Assembly (NCBI GenBank): GCA_002816455.1
Contig: MUCR01000068.1
Location: 1-32,297, forward strand
Origin: SAR202 cluster bacterium Io17-Chloro-G4
GTDB taxonomy: Bacteria > Chloroflexota > Dehalococcoidia > Lucifugimonadales > UBA3495
Length of the DNA: 32,297 nt
Direction: 5' to 3'
Part shown: piece by piece, positions 30,541-32,297 of the stretch
Layout of the letters: each line of letters starts with the position of its first letter
How positions within the stretch are numbered: the stretch's first letter is position 1
Made by a program: the position numbers and the translations under genes
Notes under the pieces: generated by a model
The model's database searches: none
Seen by the model: only the letters and a program-made list of their open reading frames with translations
Told to the model about the DNA's origin: nothing

Positions 30541-31803
30541 GTGGACTTGAGCAATTTAGTAGATGCGGATAATGGGTTACTTAGCCGGCGCATCTTCATT
30601 GAGCAGGAAATCTACGAGCAAGAATTGGAGCAGATTTTCGCCCGTTGCTGGCTTTTCCTCTGCCACGAAAGTCAAATTCCCAATCCGGGTGACTTCATTA
30701 CTACTTACATGGGCGAGGACCCCGTGTTAGTTGTCCGCGACAGCCAAGGTCAAGTTGGCGCTTTTCTGAACATCTGTCGCCACCGGGGCAACCGGCTGTG
30801 CCGCGCCGACAGCGGCAACGCGGCCGCATTCATTTGTGCCTACCATGGTTGGGCTTACAGCAACGACGGTAAACTAAATGCTGTGCCGAACTTACGAGAT
30901 GCCTACTATGGAGAATTGGACCAGAATAATTGGGGTCTGGTCCCGGTATCCCAGCTAGATAATTATAAGGGGCTGGTCTTCGCCACCTTTGATCCGAAGG
31001 CGCCCCCGCTGTTGGAGTACCTGGGCGAGCTGACCTGGTATCTGGACTCGATTTTCGACCGCCGCCCTGGCGGGATAGAAGTAATTGGCGGCATGCACAA
31101 GTGGATAATTCCTTGCAATTGGAAGTTACCCGCCGAAAATTTCGGAGGCGACGGCTACCATACAGCTTGGACTCATTTGTCGGCCATAAGAACCAAGTTC
31201 TCTAGCAATTTTCGGTCTTCACGCGACAGTCAAGGCCGGGTTGTTTCTCCCGGTAACGGACATTGTGTAATAACCGTCAATCCAAGCGACCCAAGCGACC
31301 CTCCCGTGGCGGAAGTAATGGCTTACGAAGAGGATATTCGCGAAGAAGTCGACCAGCGTCTAGGCGACCGCAGCAAGATGGTCAAACCCATTGTGGGTAC
31401 AATGTTCCCAAATTTTTCAATGCTGAGGGCCAACTCCACCAGTCTGCGCGTTTGGCACCCCAAAGGGCCAGACAAAGTAGAAGTGTGGTCTTGCGCATTC
31501 GCGGACAAGGCGGCGCCGCCGGAAGTCAAGGAAGCCTTGCGATTGGCCGCTTTGCAAGGGTTCGGCCCGTCAGGTACATTCGAGCAGGACGACATGGACA
31601 ACTGGCAAGAATGCACTAGGAGTAGTCGAGGAGTAGTTGCCCGCCGGTATCCCATGAATATGGAGATGGGTCTGGGGCACGACGGTTTTAATGAAAACCT
31701 TGGGGGTTGGGCCAGCGACTTCCGGTTTAGCGAGAGCAATCACCGGGCTTTTTACCGGCGCTGGGCCCAGCTCATGGCCGCCGACAGTTGGGCGGAACTT
31801 TAG
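30541..31803 (+). CDS. Rieske non-heme iron aromatic ring-hydroxylating oxygenase, alpha subunit
   Basis: About 420 residues from GTG 30541, which has AGGAGG at 30526-30531 (9-base spacer). The longer frame from GTG 30511 has no such site. Numbering here follows the longer frame (430 aa). The Rieske cluster is C89-x-H91...C109-x2-H112. The catalytic mononuclear iron site is D214-x2-H217-x4-H222 in [13 protein letters not shown], with an Asp near 360-361 (EQDDMDNW) as the remaining ligand. It accepts electrons from a ferredoxin and reductase, neither of which is adjacent, and incorporates O2 into an aromatic or other substrate that cannot be assigned. No beta subunit follows. Confidence 0.93.
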   Translation: MDLSNLVDADNGLLSRRIFIEQEIYEQELEQIFARCWLFLCHESQIPNPGDFITTYMGEDPVLVVRDSQGQVGAFLNICRHRGNRLCRADSGNAAAFICAYHGWAYSNDGKLNAVPNLRDAYYGELDQNNWGLVPVSQLDNYKGLVFATFDPKAPPLLEYLGELTWYLDSIFDRRPGGIEVIGGMHKWIIPCNWKLPAENFGGDGYHTAWTHLSAIRTKFSSNFRSSRDSQGRVVSPGNGHCVITVNPSDPSDPPVAEVMAYEEDIREEVDQRLGDRSKMVKPIVGTMFPNFSMLRANSTSLRVWHPKGPDKVEVWSCAFADKAAPPEVKEALRLAALQGFGPSGTFEQDDMDNWQECTRSSRGVVARRYPMNMEMGLGHDGFNENLGGWASDFRFSESNHRAFYRRWAQLMAADSWAEL

Positions 31804-31947
31804 TAACGAAGCTCTTGCAGGTTGATCGAACAATCGTCCCGTTTCCTGAGCCATAGCTTCCATCTTTCGGAGACTCGATTCCTCGGCAAGTTTCTATTAG
31901 CTCCTTAAGTTGGATTAGAAATTCGTCAGCCACCCGAATAGGGTGAT

Positions 31948-32297
31948 TTAATAATATTCGCCACTCCTGAGCGTGAGCAGGCTGAGAAGATTCTCGTTAA
32001 CACCTTGCAGCCTGGTTCGTCGTACTGGGATCGATACTGGGTTCGTAGGTCCGTGGGCAGACCCGACGGAATCATCGTAGAAACTAACGCCGTTCTGTTT
32101 AAGCAACGCAAATCGAGGATCGGCCAAAACATAGTCTATGCCTCCGGGAAGAGGTAACCACCCTTTTACGTTTACCTCGTATGCAAGTAACCATTGGTTT
32201 CCTTCAAGCTCTGCTTGATTCATTACGACGCTCCACTGACTGAATGTTACTTGACTGGGGATCAAGTTCTTGTTTTTAGCGTCTAGCGAAAGCAATG
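31948..32297 (-). CDS. Unidentified protein, partial (5' end beyond window)
   Basis: The frame is open to the right edge, so the start codon lies outside; at least 115 codons are seen, ending at a TAG at 31948. The sequence has no repeats, signal peptide or motif that I recognise. It contains an aromatic/Pro-rich core (VKGWLPLPGGIDY, NGVSFYDDSVG). Composition looks coding, but the function is unknown. The 144 bases between its stop and the Rieske gene stop hold nothing I can identify. Confidence 0.55.
   Translation of the reverse strand, partial: LLSLDAKNKNLIPSQVTFSQWSVVMNQAELEGNQWLLAYEVNVKGWLPLPGGIDYVLADPRFALLKQNGVSFYDDSVGSAHGPTNPVSIPVRRTRLQGVNENLLSLLTLRSGEYY

Noticed and set aside
1-32297. 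CRISPR arrays, rRNA, tRNA, transposases or prophage genes
   Set aside because: No regularly spaced direct repeats, no rRNA/tRNA signatures and no integrase, transposase or structural phage genes were seen.

Overview
The window looks like a chromosomal fragment of a Chloroflexota bacterium, most likely from the Dehalococcoidia/SAR202 side of the phylum. The main reason is the pair of large GT-C-like membrane proteins of the DUF2298 (Chlor_Arch_YYY) and TIGR03663 families, which are largely confined to Chloroflexota and Archaea. The CaiB-type CoA-transferase, Rieske oxygenase and FlK-like thioesterase, and frequent TTG/GTG starts, fit this. The phylum assignment is inference from gene content; no rRNA or tRNA gene is visible.

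Layout. (1) 67-6082 (+): a soluble NADH-dehydrogenase-like module: a NuoF-type flavoprotein with a fused N-terminal 2Fe-2S domain, a NuoG-like multi-FeS protein lacking the Cys/Sec molybdenum ligand of formate dehydrogenases, and a ferredoxin-NADP reductase-type flavoprotein. A small GxxExxY (PD-(D/E)xK-like) gene bounded by 21-bp inverted repeats sits between the first two. (2) 6197-12224 (+): terminator, mutS, an ArsC/Spx-family gene with an in-frame TGA, degraded dispersed repeats, a HAD-like gene, mutL, and a 21-bp hairpin. (3) 12289-25643 (-): a metallo-beta-lactamase hydrolase, a 71-residue orphan Tat leader, an FAD oxidoreductase overlapping a flippase-like membrane protein, the TIGR03663 and DUF2298 proteins, ftsY, a TIR/beta-helix fusion, rnc, and a DsbA-family gene with an in-frame TGA. 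(4) 25955-28580 (+): CCA-adding-enzyme family protein, a mini zinc-binding protein, and a zinc-type alcohol dehydrogenase/quinone oxidoreductase. (5) 28671-32297: FlK-like thioesterase and CaiB-type CoA-transferase (-), a Rieske oxygenase alpha subunit (+), and an unidentified partial gene (-).

Most notable. Two thioredoxin-fold genes (ArsC-like 9137-9496; DsbA-like 25011-25643) are each interrupted by a single TGA exactly where the family has its redox-active Cys. Both have a good Shine-Dalgarno, an otherwise intact frame, and a compact stem-loop whose apical loop begins 21-22 nt after the TGA with a G in its first two positions. This is the geometry of a bacterial SECIS, so both are best read as selenoproteins. 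Separately, a TIR domain fused to a right-handed beta-helix lies inside a housekeeping rnc-ftsY gene string, downstream of a near-consensus promoter. It is the best candidate here for an undescribed signalling or defence-type protein.
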